A stretch of DNA of 64,000 nucleotides from Arcuatula senhousia. Lineage: Eukaryota > Mollusca > Bivalvia > Mytilida > Mytilidae. The notes under the pieces are model-generated. The model searched no databases. It worked only from the letters and a program-made list of their open reading frames with translations, and had not been told where the DNA came from. Numbering within the stretch: the stretch's first letter is position 1; each line of letters starts with the position of its first letter. A program made the translations under genes and the position numbers. The stretch covers positions 1-64,000 of the forward strand of contig CAXARO010000254.1 of the NCBI GenBank assembly GCA_963971305.1, in the 5' to 3' direction. This document shows, in pieces, positions 34,081 to 46,446 of the stretch.

Positions 34081-34539
34081 TATGTCGCCTGCAACGTGTT
34101 GCAGAAGCGACATATAGGGGTTATTTTGGCACTATCCGTCGTCTTGCGTCGTCCTGCGTCGTCCCGCGTCGTCCTGCAGCGTCACAAAAATTTCCGTCGC
34201 AGTTTTCCAGGCAACTACATGCCACAGCCTCTTGATATTTGGTATGTAGCTTCATCACATAGTACTCTAAGGTGTAAAGCGATTTTATGCCCGAAAAATA
34301 ACTACTTACTGTTTGACGAAAACTTAACGTTTTATATATAATGGACATAGATGCCAAATTTTTGTCGCAGTTTTCCAGGAAACTACATGCCACAGCCTCT
34401 TGATATTTGGTATGTAGTTTCATCGCATAGTACTATAATGTGTAAAGCGATATTATGCCTAACAAATAACTACTTCCTGTTTGACGAACAAACATAGATA
34501 CGCAGGCGACAAATGCCTTCCGGGGAAGGCTCCTTCTAG
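34081..34539 (+). mobile_element. Small hairpin-ended non-autonomous element (family F2)
   Basis: The 5' end is a palindrome (34081-34114: TATGTCGC and CTGCAAC arms). Next come a GTCGTCCTGCGTCGTCC microsatellite and two imperfect direct copies of about 165 bp (each with GTCGCAGTTTTCCAGG and CTCTTGATATTTGGTATG). An inverted copy of the tip follows (CAGGCGACA), then a 3' hairpin (GCCTTCC/GGAAGGC, 34515-34530) and CTAG. This matches Helitron-like (Helentron-associated) design. It has no coding capacity. Confidence 0.65.
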
Positions 34540-35369
34540 TTTTCTATTGTTTTTATTGTATATTTTCAATGATCATACTAATGTCAATGCACTATAAAAG
34601 TTTGAAAAAGAACATTATGTCAAATTTTTAGACCCTCTACCCTTCTCAATATAAAAATGTGTAAAAAATATGTATACACTCAATGAAAAAAGTTAGTTTT
34701 GTAATCTCTTACAAAAATATAAAATGTTAGTAATACCAAAGTGAACATATTCATATTTTTCAAAACAAATAAAGTTATATTATTGAATTCATTGAAATAC
34801 AACAAAATATTCTTCTAATACAGCTTTTTACTTTTTTTTCTTTTCAACCAATTAAAATGACGTTTAAATTACTAAAATTTTGAAATATAAAACGGAAAAA
34901 CAAATGAAATAAATATATACATAAGATTTCTTACACCTCCGAGTTTTAAATAAAAGTAGAATAAAATACATTAAACCATTGCCAATAAAATAATGTACAA
35001 CGTACACTATATATCAGTCACCACTGTTATGACTTGTCTAAATGGTTTAACAGGAATTTGATCCCATAAACAGTATTGACCACCATTGTACTGGTATATC
35101 GAAAATCAATTTCAATGTTTCTGCAACGTGTTAACAGCTATTATAGTAGTTGACTTTGGTTAATCTAAATACTTGAATTGTAACATATCAACAAGATTCC
35201 AAAAAATGGTTGTCAGTTCCTATCATTATGGCGTTTAACATAATTAGAACTTATGTAAATTTGAGATAGTCAGAAGTGTTATTTTTCTATATACAAATAC
35301 GACGATATAATTATGCTGAAAGGATTTTACAAACCGTACCCCGAAATATCTTAATACATCAGTTCACGT
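34540..35369. other. Intergenic, nothing recognised
   Basis: AT-rich downstream flank of the minus-strand gene. No convincing minus-strand polyadenylation signal found close to its stop codon. Confidence 0.4.
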
Positions 35370-35515
35370 AGTCGATTACTGTTTGGATGACTTTTTGTTT
35401 TGTGTTTTTTCGTGCTGTTCTTGTTCGTGTTTACTGGTTTCGTCGTTGTTCTTTCAGTCTTTTTACACCCATATGCACCATTAGCGCCGCTTTGCTTCTT
35501 AAAACTTAAAGGTAA
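35370..35515 (-). repeat. Repeat R copy 5, solo fragment
   Basis: Minus-strand R phrases AAGCAAAGCGGCGCTAATGG and CAGTAAACACGAACAAGAAC. No P1 sequence adjoins it. Confidence 0.6.
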
Positions 35516-35716
35516 GTACACAAATATGCGAATATGGGTCATTAAAACTTAACTATTCAAATATTCTGGATCGTATCAGTTAGTCAATGTACAACATTAC
35601 TATTTGTACAGAGAAGTTTTTTAAAAATATTTTAAGGGATTACACCAAATTTAACGTGTCTTAAGGGTGTAACAGATCGTCTCCTTCACCTTAGCTGCTT
35701 GAACAAATACACGAAA

Positions 35717-36849
35717 TTAATTAAATCGGATGCCAGCAGGGAAGCCGTAATTACATGTACCAAAAAAATCGCTATACACCCACAACCCAAATAAGTATTT
35801 CTTTGAATGTATTACCCTGTGTGCTCCCTTGGTAACTTTAAGAGTAAACGATGAAAGGATTTTATCACCAACTATTTTTGTGGTAACACTTGTAACTTTC
35901 AGGGGTTTTCCATCAATCTCAAATCCTTCCGTATAGTTGCCATAGGAAGAAAAGATGAGAATACTTGTTCTAGGAACGACAAAAAAGTACTCAGATTTGT
36001 AGTGATTTTCTCCATGGATCGTCATCATAAACTCCATCATTGAGTCCGGATCTGGAACAATTATTACAAGTAAACTTGAGGTTGCTTTTATGTAGGAAAT
36101 AGTTGTAGTCTTACGCAAAAAACTGTATTGACCCCCAGGTTGTATGTCTTTTTGAATCATCATTTCATCGGAATAAATAGTAACGGTATTTTGATAGTAA
36201 CTAAACACCATCACTTTAACATTTCCATCAGTTGGCATTATAGGTACAATAAAGTCAGTGTCCTGTTGATTGACTGGTAAAATGTTCTCCACAAACGATC
36301 CATATCTATCAAGAAACATGACAGCGATTGGTGCTGTAGAAGCTACTGTGATAACGAACGATTGCGGCATTGTGAAAAAACTTGAGAACTCCAGACTTTC
36401 ATACATGTATGGATCAAGATTAAGTTTTACAATTCCCCCGTCTGTATATATCTTTTCATTAACGAAAACAATTTCTTCTGAATGAATTGTCAGGTTGACT
36501 TGGGTATGTGTATGTAACGATGAAAGTCCAATAGAATAGGAGAAACAATGACATTCTGGAATAATGTATTGTTTAGCAAGATACTGTATAGGTATTATGT
36601 AAAATGCGTCACAGATAGAAATGAATCCAAAAAGATAAACAGGTACACTGGAAATAACTCTTACAGTCTGATTTAGCTGTCCATGTTCAAAAAAAGATAC
36701 CTCATTGTCACCCGCCTTCAGTGTCATAGTTCGGTTAACCATATTTTTATTCGTTCCTTTGAGTTGAAGTAAACCATTTTGTGAACTGTATATCAGTAAC
36801 TTGTAGTTTTTATCTTTCGGTGAAAATATAACAAACTCAAACTCATCCC
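35717..36849 (-). CDS. IgGFc-binding-type domain, terminal exon of an Ig/IgGFc gene
   Basis: An exon of about 377 codons ending in TAA. The acceptor TTTTCTGTTGCAG precedes 36849. The fold signature is that of the IgGFc-binding protein N-terminal domain: SSVPVYLFGFISICDAFYII, IPIQYLAKQYIIP, IGLSSLHTHTQVNLTI, VASTAPIAVMFLD, YKSEYFFVVP and the closing CNYGFPAGIRF. That family occurs in secreted, mucus-associated or adhesive proteins, and its binding role in molluscs is not established. The exon starts in phase 1, matching the upstream Ig exon. The translated stretch upstream of 36849 is intron and should not be counted. There is no membrane segment at the C-terminus, so a secreted product is likely. 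Family call by motif reading only. Confidence 0.75.
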
Positions 36850-38313
36850 CTGCAACAGAAAACAGCACCACTTATACATTATTATTGAAGCATATATTTA
36901 ATGAATTGTCATTTCATAATTCGCATTTGAATTGTATAGTAAATCAAGTTATGTTAAACATTCTGTCGTGTTATCATGCCTTTACACATGCAAAATATAC
37001 CAAATGGCACCGAAGGTAATGCAAACAAATGCTCAAAAACGTATGCTTAACCTTTAAAGAATAGGTGTTTTACATACATGACATACATGTCTGTTTCAAT
37101 ATATCATGTGTATCAAAGACCTAGTCAGAAAGCTTTAATTGCCATATGATTATGAAAAGCTTGAAGCAAACACAATTGCACACCGGAAACCAATTTACAG
37201 ATCAAACCTGTGCGCGAAAAACAATTCTATATTGTTTCAATTTAAAAATGATGCCCCTCCCTTTACCATTCACTTAAAAAGCACAATTGTAATGCTTATT
37301 GGAAATATCTTTTTTGTCCAATAGTCTAATAGTTTTTTTCACATACACAATTTTAAGAATATTACATTTTCTATTCATTAGAAATTCGTTTTCCGGACTA
37401 TTTTTTTCAATGTTTTTTTTTGGTTGACATTCGCGTGACATTTATTTATGGCAAGGATTCAAGCTGAGTAGTAACATTAATATCAAATAACAGTTTGAGT
37501 TCTTTCTCATATGCGCAACAACATATCTTCTTACCACATACCAAGTTTCATTCATATATATGTATTGTGTTCTTGATACTAAGCTTTATTTATCAATTTA
37601 ATAATTTGGTACACCTTTGTTCAAAATTCTGACTTAGGGCTATTATAACGTCACAACATTATGGCGTTGGTGACGTAATACACAATTTAATCTGGCAGCA
37701 AGATGGTTTAAGGTCTATATGTTCCTCTCCTCCTCATTTTTTATTCTCTAACGAGACTGGTTGTCTTCGGAAATTCGTAAAAATGCAGAGTCATTTAATT
37801 TCAAATTTGGTATTGCTTGATGATGTCCTCTTTGTCAGCAACACTTCGTTTGGTATATGGATTTCTTTAATTTAAACTCAAAAGTTAGAGATTAAAGAGA
37901 CACCAAAGATGCTTGCGTCACATTTTTCTTTATTTGCATCTCGAATTTGACACAGTTGGTCAATTTAGAACAAATCTGGAATTATTTTTTTAATTATTGC
38001 AACTTTTTATATTGATTGTTTAGAATTTCGTTTGGACTAGAATGCCTCTCATTTGAACAGACGAAACTCGCATCAGGCGTAGTAAAATGTAGTGTCTGCA
38101 TATTTGTTGAATTTTTTATTTCTAAAACACTTGATGACCTTTCAGTCAATTATACCTAAAATAAAGTTAAGATGTTTCAGAAGGTGGCTTAACCAAGGCT
38201 GGCATTGCATGTATTGAGATAAATACAGAATATGTAATTTATTAAAGAAGAATGACTTAAACAACAACTTTAGCATTGCAATACCTAATGCTAAGAAAAA
38301 AAGCAATACTTAC
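36850..38313 (-). other. Intron between the Ig and IgGFc exons
   Basis: 1464 bp from the donor GTAAGT (38313-38308) to the CAG acceptor at 36850. It carries an old P2 RT fragment near 37741-38050 on the opposite strand. Facing TAACGTCAC / GTGACGTAA words lie at about 37647-37678. Confidence 0.7.
37741..38050 (+). pseudogene. Penelope-like P2 fragment (copy d) inside an intron
   Basis: Decayed frames give DVLFVSNTSFGIWIS, then KLEIKETPKML and LFASRI, the region after the catalytic box as in P2 copies a and b. Heavily mutated. Confidence 0.5.
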
Positions 38314-38619
38314 TTCCTGTTACAGACAGTGTTGCAGTATTACTCGATCCAGAACCAAAACTATTTGTAACAGAACAAGTGTAACCCGCGGTGTCATCCG
38401 AAATGACATTGAAGATGGTTAAAGAGGGTGTGTCGATGGTACTACCACTGTATTTGTAAATATTGGACTTCGAAGTGATGCTAGTATCTTCAAAACCGAC
38501 ATATTTTCTCCATGTCACATGTCTGATGGTCAAGTTCGAATAGACGCTACATGATAGGGTGATAGACTGACCCGCAGTTACTGAGTTATTAAATGGATAG
38601 ATTTTCACAGTTGGTACAG
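38314..38619 (-). CDS. Immunoglobulin (I-set) domain exon of the same gene
   Basis: Exactly 306 nt, phase 1 on both ends, with acceptor CTTTTTTCAG and donor GTAAGT. It encodes one Ig domain: SVTAGQSITLSCSV (B-strand Cys), VTWRKYVG (core Trp), SLTIFNVISDDTAGYTCSVT (the D-x-A-G-Y-x-C motif with F-strand Cys) and NTATLSVTG. Phase 1-1 Ig exons are a classic shufflable unit. Joined to the next exon, the junction reads SVTG-R-DEFEF, so Ig is followed directly by the IgGFc-type domain. Upstream exons, including a signal peptide, must lie further 5' on the minus strand and were not found. Confidence 0.8.
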
Positions 38620-38674
38620 CTGAAAAAAGTTTGAAACAAAAATAACTGGCACAGCTGAATAAGATAGATTATTA

Positions 38675-38880
38675 TAAATAAAGGAAATAACAAAACTACC
38701 GAACTTAAATGATCAATCTCATAGTCCAGAGAAAATGACAAAAACGAATCAGTCATACCGGAGAATGGGTGGATCGCAATGGTCCTGACTTGGTACAAGC
38801 ATTTCAAACGAAATGGTGGGTTAAGCCAGGTTTTATGGCGCCAAACCTCCCTTTTCCATTGCGATCTTAGGATCCGTCTT
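38675..38880 (-). repeat. Repeat E (copy 6)
   Basis: Full minus-strand match to 33866-34075 (GGATCCTAAGATCGCAATGG, ACCAAGTCAGGACCATTGCG). It would lie in the intron upstream of the Ig exon. Confidence 0.7.
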
Positions 38881-41039
38881 TTTCAGCTGGTTCAGTCTCA
38901 TTATAGCACTACCAGATGTTACTCAAAAGCGTAGCATAAATTCGTCGCATGAGTAGTAAACTGATCTAAATCCCAAAACTCAAATTTTCGGGAAAATGGA
39001 AAAGAAAAAAATCATATAAATATCTTTGTGTCTATTTGACAAGGAACTTGATTATACTGGTTAAACATCGAGTAAGACTTGTTTATAGTATCTATATCTT
39101 TTTTAGTTGAAAATGTATTCCAATTTCGTAAAAACTGATTTTTTTTATTTGGAGATAGAGCATTTTATATAAAAATTATCGCAATTTGTTTTCAGAGTTA
39201 AAATTGATTAGGATTTAGAACATTATAACAATTAACTCATATATCGGTTGTAATAGGAAAATATTCAAAAATGCCGGAAAATCTTTCATTTTTGAACCAA
39301 TTACTTTAAAAAGTTTGAATTCTCTTATATTTCATCTAAATTCAACTTAAAATGGTATCATTGTTGACTTCAATGTTATTTACATGTACATGTATTTTTT
39401 CATGGAAAATAATTTTGTAAATATTAATTTAAAAATCGATTCAACATTGTAAACTCTTAGAATGCAATTAAGCTACATCAAATACATATTTGAATCATGC
39501 CTGCATGGTACACAGAGTGCTTCATTAAAGATGCTTTATTAAAAAAACAATTTTGTCACAGTTAAATGAAAATCGCAGAGAATTTCAAAAGAAAAAGTAG
39601 TCTTAAAAACTTAAAGGAGACAAATAGAACAAGAAACTAAACTGAATAAAAAATCAACAAGACCGTTTTGCAATTTCAAAATTGTTTTGATGGTTTTATA
39701 AATATTCTAAGTGCAAACAAATTCTGTAAATATCGTGGAATATTTTAGAATATTTATGGAATAAATCACATGGATTTCAAATTCTACGAACGAAACTTGA
39801 AAAAATCATATTTTTTCAACTAAATTTATTTACCTTCATCACTGCATAGATGAGATAAAATTGAAGGAGCTGAATATATACTTTTAATTTCAACTAGTTG
39901 ATAGATAAAAGTTGATTATGGTGTCTAAGAAAGCATTACGAATTCTGTTATATTTTAAGTTATACTACAATTTTGAATATCCAAATTGGGATAAACGGAG
40001 CATATCAAAACCATGATCACAACAAGTACTTGGAACATGTTTAAAAATTTTGTTTTCTTCTTTGTTGGTGTGTTTATAAAATAATTATTATGTATGTCAT
40101 CTACAATCTTTAACTTGAAATCAAGTTTTCAAAATCTCAAATGGGTCATTTTAGGAGTTACTTTCATCTGAAACTGTCTGGAAAGGTTTTTCCACTAATT
40201 AATACTTTAGATAAGCATCATAGTTCTGTAAAATTACATTGGATTACTTTTTTGATGTTTAATATTTACATAGGGTACAATGCTATTTGTTTAGACTTAA
40301 AGTGATATATCTCAATACTTTATTCATTTATATTTATCATAGTTTATTTTAGTATATTTCAATAGATAAATGATTTGAATTGGTATTAATTTAACCAATT
40401 CACTACAAATATATTAATTTTAACTTTACTTTAACTACTTTAAACGACAAAAAAGTAAGAAACTTGACTTCCATAATTTGTACTTATTCGATTGGATAAC
40501 TTGTGTCACGTGATCAAAATATCGATCTTTGATTGGCTTTGGACTAACAACATTCTATCTCTGAATTCAACCCCCATTTTGGAGAAAGATCATATTGGTA
40601 CTGTCTACTGAGGCTACAAGACCAACTTTTGCACGGTAAGACTTTGTATGGAGATAAAGCAAATACAAATTGGTCAAACGACACTCTTAACTCAAAATTT
40701 TCAAAAATGGAGTTAGATCACTATAATTCTGATCTGATGCGACTTTAAAGTACAAACATGTTCAGTGAAAATAAAGATAACGTTAGAAAAGGATCTTATT
40801 TTCTCTAAGCAATAACCAGAACTTAAGTAAGGGGATAAACATGTTAAATTAAAAAATCATTGCTCAGTGCGACGGGTTACATTCTTTTGACAGATGATGA
40901 CAATTACTAAACCTTTTGTGTTATTTTCAAATTTAAAGGAAAAACAAAACCTAAAACGTTTGTGGGGCGACTATCCACGAAACACAGTTTCCCCGAAATG
41001 TTTGGGAAAGTTGCACATAGGTCAACAGTGACTAACCTT
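38881..41039. other. Intergenic or intronic, no exon found
   Basis: AT-rich. 40505-40645 is more balanced and holds CACGTG, ATTGGCT and a possible plus-strand donor GCACGGTAAG. It could be a promoter/leader but is unsupported. Confidence 0.35.
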
Positions 41040-42115
41040 AAAAACCAAGCTTGCACTTAGACCCCCTAGCAAGTAATGCCCCTTTCTCTAGGCTCTGACA
41101 AGGAAAGTGCTGATCTAAAACATATTTTAGGTCTTTTATTTTTATGGATCAGTCTATTGTTTCTAGGGTGATAAACTTAATTAGCAAAAACCTGTACTAT
41201 AACAGCACATAACCTCTAATTTTAAGATTACTCTCGGACAGGTCGGTCCCCTTGAGCTAGGCTATGACAGGAAGAGGAGCCAACTACACAATGACATTGC
41301 TTTTTTAATTTGTGAACCAGTCTTTGTTTCTAGGGTACCAAACTTTACTATACTGGCATATAAAGCCTTATTTTGGGAAAGGTAAACTCCTGGCTGGTTG
41401 GTCACAAAAGGGAGAGGACTGATCCATAAGATCTTAGAGGTCTTTTATTTTTCCATGATCAAGTTTTTGTTTCAAGCAGGATTAAACTTTACTAGCACAT
41501 AACGCCTTTCTTTTGGACTCCTCTTGAACATGATAGACTCCTGACAGGTGAACCCTTAACTATATGATACTAAAATGAAAGGATCCAAGTACTTAGTCGC
41601 AGAAGTCTTTTATTTTTCCATGGAGCAGCCTTTGTTTCTAGGGGTTCATACTTCTTTTATTTTTGCACTCTCTCGGCCAAGGTACACCCCTTGTAGATGG
41701 ACCAGCTAAGTCTATTCTATGACAAGGGAAGGAGCCAACTACACAATCTCGGTGGTCTTCTATTTGTTTATGGACCAGTGTATAGGGGTACTTTACATAA
41801 CGTCTTATTCAAAACCCTTCTCGGGTAATGTAGACCCCTGCCTGGTGGACCCTATACTGTCGGCTATGACAGAGAAAGGACCAAACTACACAATCTCTGT
41901 TAAAAACACAATGTCTAGAGGGATAAAACTTTACTATACGGGCACATAACGCTCAAACTTTAGACCCTTCTCGGGCAATGTAAACTCTGGCAGGTGGACC
42001 TCATTAATGTATGCTACGACAGCAAAAGGATCAAACAACACAATTTCGGTGTTTTTTTTCATGGAAGTTGTCTTTTGTATTTTTCATGGACCAGTCGTTG
42101 TTAAGAGGGGGGCTT
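41040..42115 (-). repeat. Satellite of about 176 bp, orientation A, block 1
   Basis: About six diverged monomers with recurring words: CTAGGCTATGACAGGAA, CAACTACACAATCTC, GTGGTCTTTTATTT, CATGGACCAGTCTTTGTTTC, TACTATACTGGCACATAACG, and TAGACCC with CTCGGACA-like text. The monomer boundary was set from TAGGCT(A/C)TGACA spacing. No coding function. Confidence 0.75.
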
Positions 42116-42257
42116 TTATGAAAACAATATCAATATGTTGATCGTGTCTTTTTAGCATTTATTCCATATTCTTTTTATTTTTTAATTGTATGAGCAAAAT
42201 AATAGGGCATATAATAGGACATTAAACAAGCATTCTGAGAGTATTGCAAAACAATAC

Positions 42258-43103
42258 TTAGTCCCCTACCGGCCTCATATTTCAGTCACTGGTAACAATT
42301 TGTCAAACAAATGAATACCTAAACTTGATCAGTTTATTATCTACAAGGAACAATAAAAAAGTTTAGAAAAGAAAATTGCAATAGATTTTCAAACTCCCAT
42401 AAAAATTTGTGGACCGGCACGAAACTCAAACTTGATCTGTAACTCATCAAGTTAAACTCACAGACAAAAAATCAGTTCATTATCTATAAGCGTTTAGAAA
42501 AAAAAATGTGAAAACTGATATTTTAGTGAATTTTCAAAGTTCAAAGGGCCATAACTCCCATAAAAATTTGTGGATCGGCACGAAACTCCAACTTGATTTG
42601 TAACTTATCAAGGTAACTCACATACCAAATATCAGTTTATTATCTATAAGCGTTTAGAAAAAAAGTGCGGAAAACTGAAATTTTAGTTAATTTTCAAAGT
42701 TCAAAGGGCCATAACTCCCATAAAAAATTGTGGACCGGCACGAAACTAAAACTTAATCTGTAACTTTTCAAGGTAAACTCACAGATAAAAAATCAGTTCA
42801 TTATCTATAAGCGTTTAAAAAAAAGTGTGGAAAACTGAAGTTTAAGTGAATTTTCAAAGTTCAAAGGGCCATAACTCCCATAAAAATTTGTAGATCGGCA
42901 CGAAACTCAAACTTGATCTGTTACTCATCAAGGTTAACTCACGTACCAAAAATTAGTTCATTTTCTATAAATGTTAAGAAAAAAAGTGCGGAAAACTGAG
43001 GCGTGACAGACAGACGGACAGACAGACAGACGGACGGATGGACAGACAGACGGACAGAGCGCAAACCTATAGTCCCCTTCGGCTTTCGCCGGTAGGGGAC
43101 TAA
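42258..43103. mobile_element. 846-bp element with perfect 16-bp inverted termini (family F3)
   Basis: TTAGTCCCCTACCGGC (42258-42273) and its exact complement (43088-43103). Inside are four tandem units of about 160 bp (AAGGGCCATAACTCCCATAA, GGCACGAAACTCAAACTTGA, TCATTATCTATAAGCGTTTA), then a GACAGACGGACA microsatellite (43003-43056) and a 3' hairpin (AGTCCCC/GGGGACT). It interrupts the satellite between blocks 1 and 2. Confidence 0.8.
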
Positions 43104-43139
43104 TGACAAGCCGCCACGATATTGGACAATAGATATATT

Positions 43140-43720
43140 GGTACCCATCCCTGACAAGGTAAAACCCTGTTAGGTGGATCCCCTTACTCTAGGCTACGAC
43201 AGGAAAAATAACAAACTACTCATTCTTAGTGTCTTTCTTGCATTTATTTCATATTCTTGCGTTTTTAATTGTATTAGTTTGGCGCCACTTTTGGACCAGG
43301 TAAAACCAAGACAGGTGGTCTATTTTTTCTTAGCTATGGCACGAAAGGACCCAACTACACAATAACAATGGTCTTTTAATATTCCATACACCAGTCTGTG
43401 ACAAGGAGGTCCAAACTTTAATATACTGGCAAAAAACGTAACACTTTTAGACCCTTCCCGACCAATTTAGATCCCTGGAAGGTGTACTTCTTTAATCTTT
43501 GCAATGACAGGAAATGGACCAAACTACACAATCTCAGTGGTCTGTTTTCCATTCACCAGTTTTTTCAAGGTGGACCAAGCTTTACAATACTGGCTCATAA
43601 TGTCTTACTTTTTTACCCCTTTCGGACACTGTAGACCACCTTTTTAGGCTCTTAAAGGAAAGGACTATCTAATTGTGGGTTTTTCTTTTATCATTGACCA
43701 GCCTTTGTTTTAGTGAGACT
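43140..43720 (-). repeat. Satellite, orientation A, block 2
   Basis: Continues block 1 after the F3 element: about three monomers (CTAGGCTACGACAGGAAAA, CAACTACACAATAACAATGG, AATGACAGGAAATGGACCAA). Confidence 0.7.
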
Positions 43721-44259
43721 TGTCTAGGCCTAGATGCAATAACAATAATTCGATGACTCTCTCTAAAAACACACAATTAGGTTACTTTCAAAGGGCCATA
43801 ACCCCAATAAGGTGGTCAATTAATGGAAAATTTTGTTGGTCTCTGCTGAAGGTTTAAGCAGGCAACAACTTTCCATTTCTACAAAAGTTTTAATTCTATA
43901 ATTGTCAAATCTTCAATAATTTTATCGGATTATCCTGCAAATTGAATTTGATTTGTATTTCATTGTACTCAACAGCTGTTGATAACAAAATATTATTTAG
44001 ATACTTTGACGCGTTTTCAAGTTAATATTCGGCAACCTTCGGGGACGGACAGACGAACATCGAAAACACTAAGGGAATAACATAATACCTCATTACTTCG
44101 TGAGGATGGGTGTAAAAATAACAATAACACTATTTTTTTTACCTTTTAAGGGCCATAACGACTTCCCATATACCAGGTTTTATTAAATTCTGTTGAGTAG
44201 TTGCAAAATAGAATATTTTTGAAAAAAATATTGACGGACAACAGACATGAAATCAATAA
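43721..44259. repeat. Spacer between inverted satellite blocks; hairpin-element remnant
   Basis: Contains AAAGGGCCATAACCCCAATA and GGGGACGGACAGACGAACAT, words typical of the 3' part of the non-autonomous families here. No complete element is visible. Confidence 0.45.
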
Positions 44260-45900
44260 AAGACTACTGAGATTGTGTATTTTCATCTTTTCCCTGTCGT
44301 AACCTTGAGTAAAGTTGTCCACCTGCTTAAAGGAACTACCTTGTCCGAGAGTGGTAAAAAAAAGGCGTTATGTGAAAGTTAAGTAAATATTTATTCCCCT
44401 CGAAACAAAGACAGGTATGTGAAAAGAAATAAAAGACCACTGAGGTTTTGTAGCTGGGTCCCTTTCTTGTCGTATCCAGCACATGAATCATTGGTCCACC
44501 ATGTTAGAGAGGGATCTTATGTGCCTGTATAGTAAATGTTAATACCCCTATAAACAAAGACTTGTCAATGGAAATATAAAAGACCATTAAAATTGTGTAG
44601 TTTGGTAATTTTTCCTGTCGTAGAGTAAGGTGTCCAACTGCTAGGGGTTTAACTTATCCGAGAGGAATCTTAAAGAAAGGCTTCATGTGCAAGTAGAAAA
44701 AAATGTTCCCTGCTGTAACCTAGAGTTAGGGAGTTTCTACATAAGAACAAAGACTGGCCCATGAATAGAAATAGTAGTTGGGTCATAACCTACTAGAAGA
44801 AGGGAGGTCCACTTGCCAGGTGTCTATCTTGTCCTACTAGGTCCAAAAGTAAGGTGTTATATGCCAGTATTGTAAAGTTTGGTCCCCTAGAACAAATAAA
44901 AAATGGTCCATGAATCAAATAAAAGACCACTGAGATTGTGTATTAAAGCCCTTTCCCTGTTGTAGCCTAGAGTTCATATGTCCACCTGCCTGGGGACTAT
45001 CTTGTCCAAGAGGGGTTCCAAAGTAAGATTCTATGTGCCAGTATTGTAAAGTTTGTTCCCCTTAGAAATAAAATAAAGAATGGTCCATGGTAAGATTAAA
45101 AGAACACAAAGATTGTGTGGTTGGGTCATTTCTTTGTCGTAGCCTAGAATACCTGGTCCACCTGCCAAGGGTCTACCTTGTCGAAGAAGCGTCAAAAAGT
45201 CAAGTTTCATGTGTCAGAAAAGTAAAGTTTGTCCCCCTATAAACTGATATTGTATAGTCGTGTCTTTTCCCTGTCCTAGCTTAGAGTTATTTTTAACAAG
45301 CCAGGGGTTCACATTGTCCGAAAGGGTCCAAAAGAAAGGCGGTAATTGCCAGTGTAAAATAGTTTGTTCCACACAAAAAGATTAGTTCATGATAAAAATA
45401 AGGGACCATCGAGATTAATTGTGTGGTTTTTGACTTTCCAATGTTTTCATTCAAAGGCTACTAATGAGAGGTTACTCATGGAAATATTGATATACGCATA
45501 ACCAAATTAACCATTTTTTTACCCGTTTTGGTGTTGTATTTTGATATCACTGGGTCGATACCCGCTGCTGGTGGACCAGGGGATCCAAAGGGTAATCAAA
45601 AGCCTTGTCATGTCCTTTCCCATTCGTAGTCTAGAGTTAGGGTCCAATCAGTCAGGGGTCCATCTTGTCCGAGAGGGGTCCAAAAGAAAGACGATATGTG
45701 CCAATGTGGTAAAGTTTGGTCCCTTAGGAATAAAGACTGGTCCATGAGTAAAAGCACTGTGATTTTATAGCTTTGTCCTTTTCTTGACGTTCCCTAGAAT
45801 AAGGATATCCACGTTCCAGGGGTTCATCATGTTCGAGAGTGGTCCAAAAGTGAAGCGTAATGTGCTAGTATAATAAAGTTTTATAGCCCTAGAAACAGAC
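44260..45900 (+). repeat. Satellite of about 176 bp, orientation B
   Basis: About nine monomers, the reverse complement of the orientation A satellite: CCCTGTCGTAGCCTAGAGTT, CACCTGCC, TTGTCCGAGAGGGGTCC, GTTATGTGCCAGTATAGTAA and AAAGACCACTGAGATTGTGT. Adjacent copies differ substantially. Confidence 0.75.
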
Positions 45901-46310
45901 AACAAATTATTTAACTCAAATAGGTATTAATATGTAATTTATCAGCATTGTCACAGGAAGTTATATGTCGTATCATATAACATATAGTAAAGGGATTTTG
46001 TCATAGTTAATTCAATGGCGTCATGGTTTGAACAAGGGAAATTTCCATAATGTCGTCTACAAAAATGAAATTATATATTTCCTGGACAAAATGCGTTTTT
46101 GGACATTTAAGGGTATGATATGTATATACTAAAATAAGGCACATGTATATGATGAAATATATTCGCTCTATCATTCAGGAAATATAGTTTTGCTCAATTA
46201 ACAAAATAACATCATTTTATGTTTCAAGCATAAGTAAAGGCTATATTTTGCCAAACAAATAAATAATCATTCACTATGCACTGAACACTCCCTGAATCAT
46301 TCAACATTCC
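45901..46310. other. Intergenic, nothing recognised
   Basis: AT-rich spacer. Confidence 0.4.
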
Positions 46311-46315
46311 CGGTC

Positions 46316-46446
46316 ACACGGTACAAGGTACAAGATGGAGAGATGAGCGATACACGGTACAGGTTACACGGAACCCACACGGTACACGGTACACGGAGTG
46401 GTACACGGTACACGGTACACGGAGCGGTTCACGGTACACGGAACGG
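46316..46446. repeat. ACACGGT minisatellite
   Basis: Imperfect 7-bp repeats GGTACAC / ACACGGT with variants such as ACACGGAGCGGT, about 130 bp long, GC-rich against an AT-rich background. Confidence 0.85.

Noticed and set aside
36850..36871. Extension of the IgGFc exon to an in-frame upstream start codon
   Set aside because: The segment is the intron's acceptor tract; the CAG acceptor at 36850 and the matching phase of the Ig exon are better supported.
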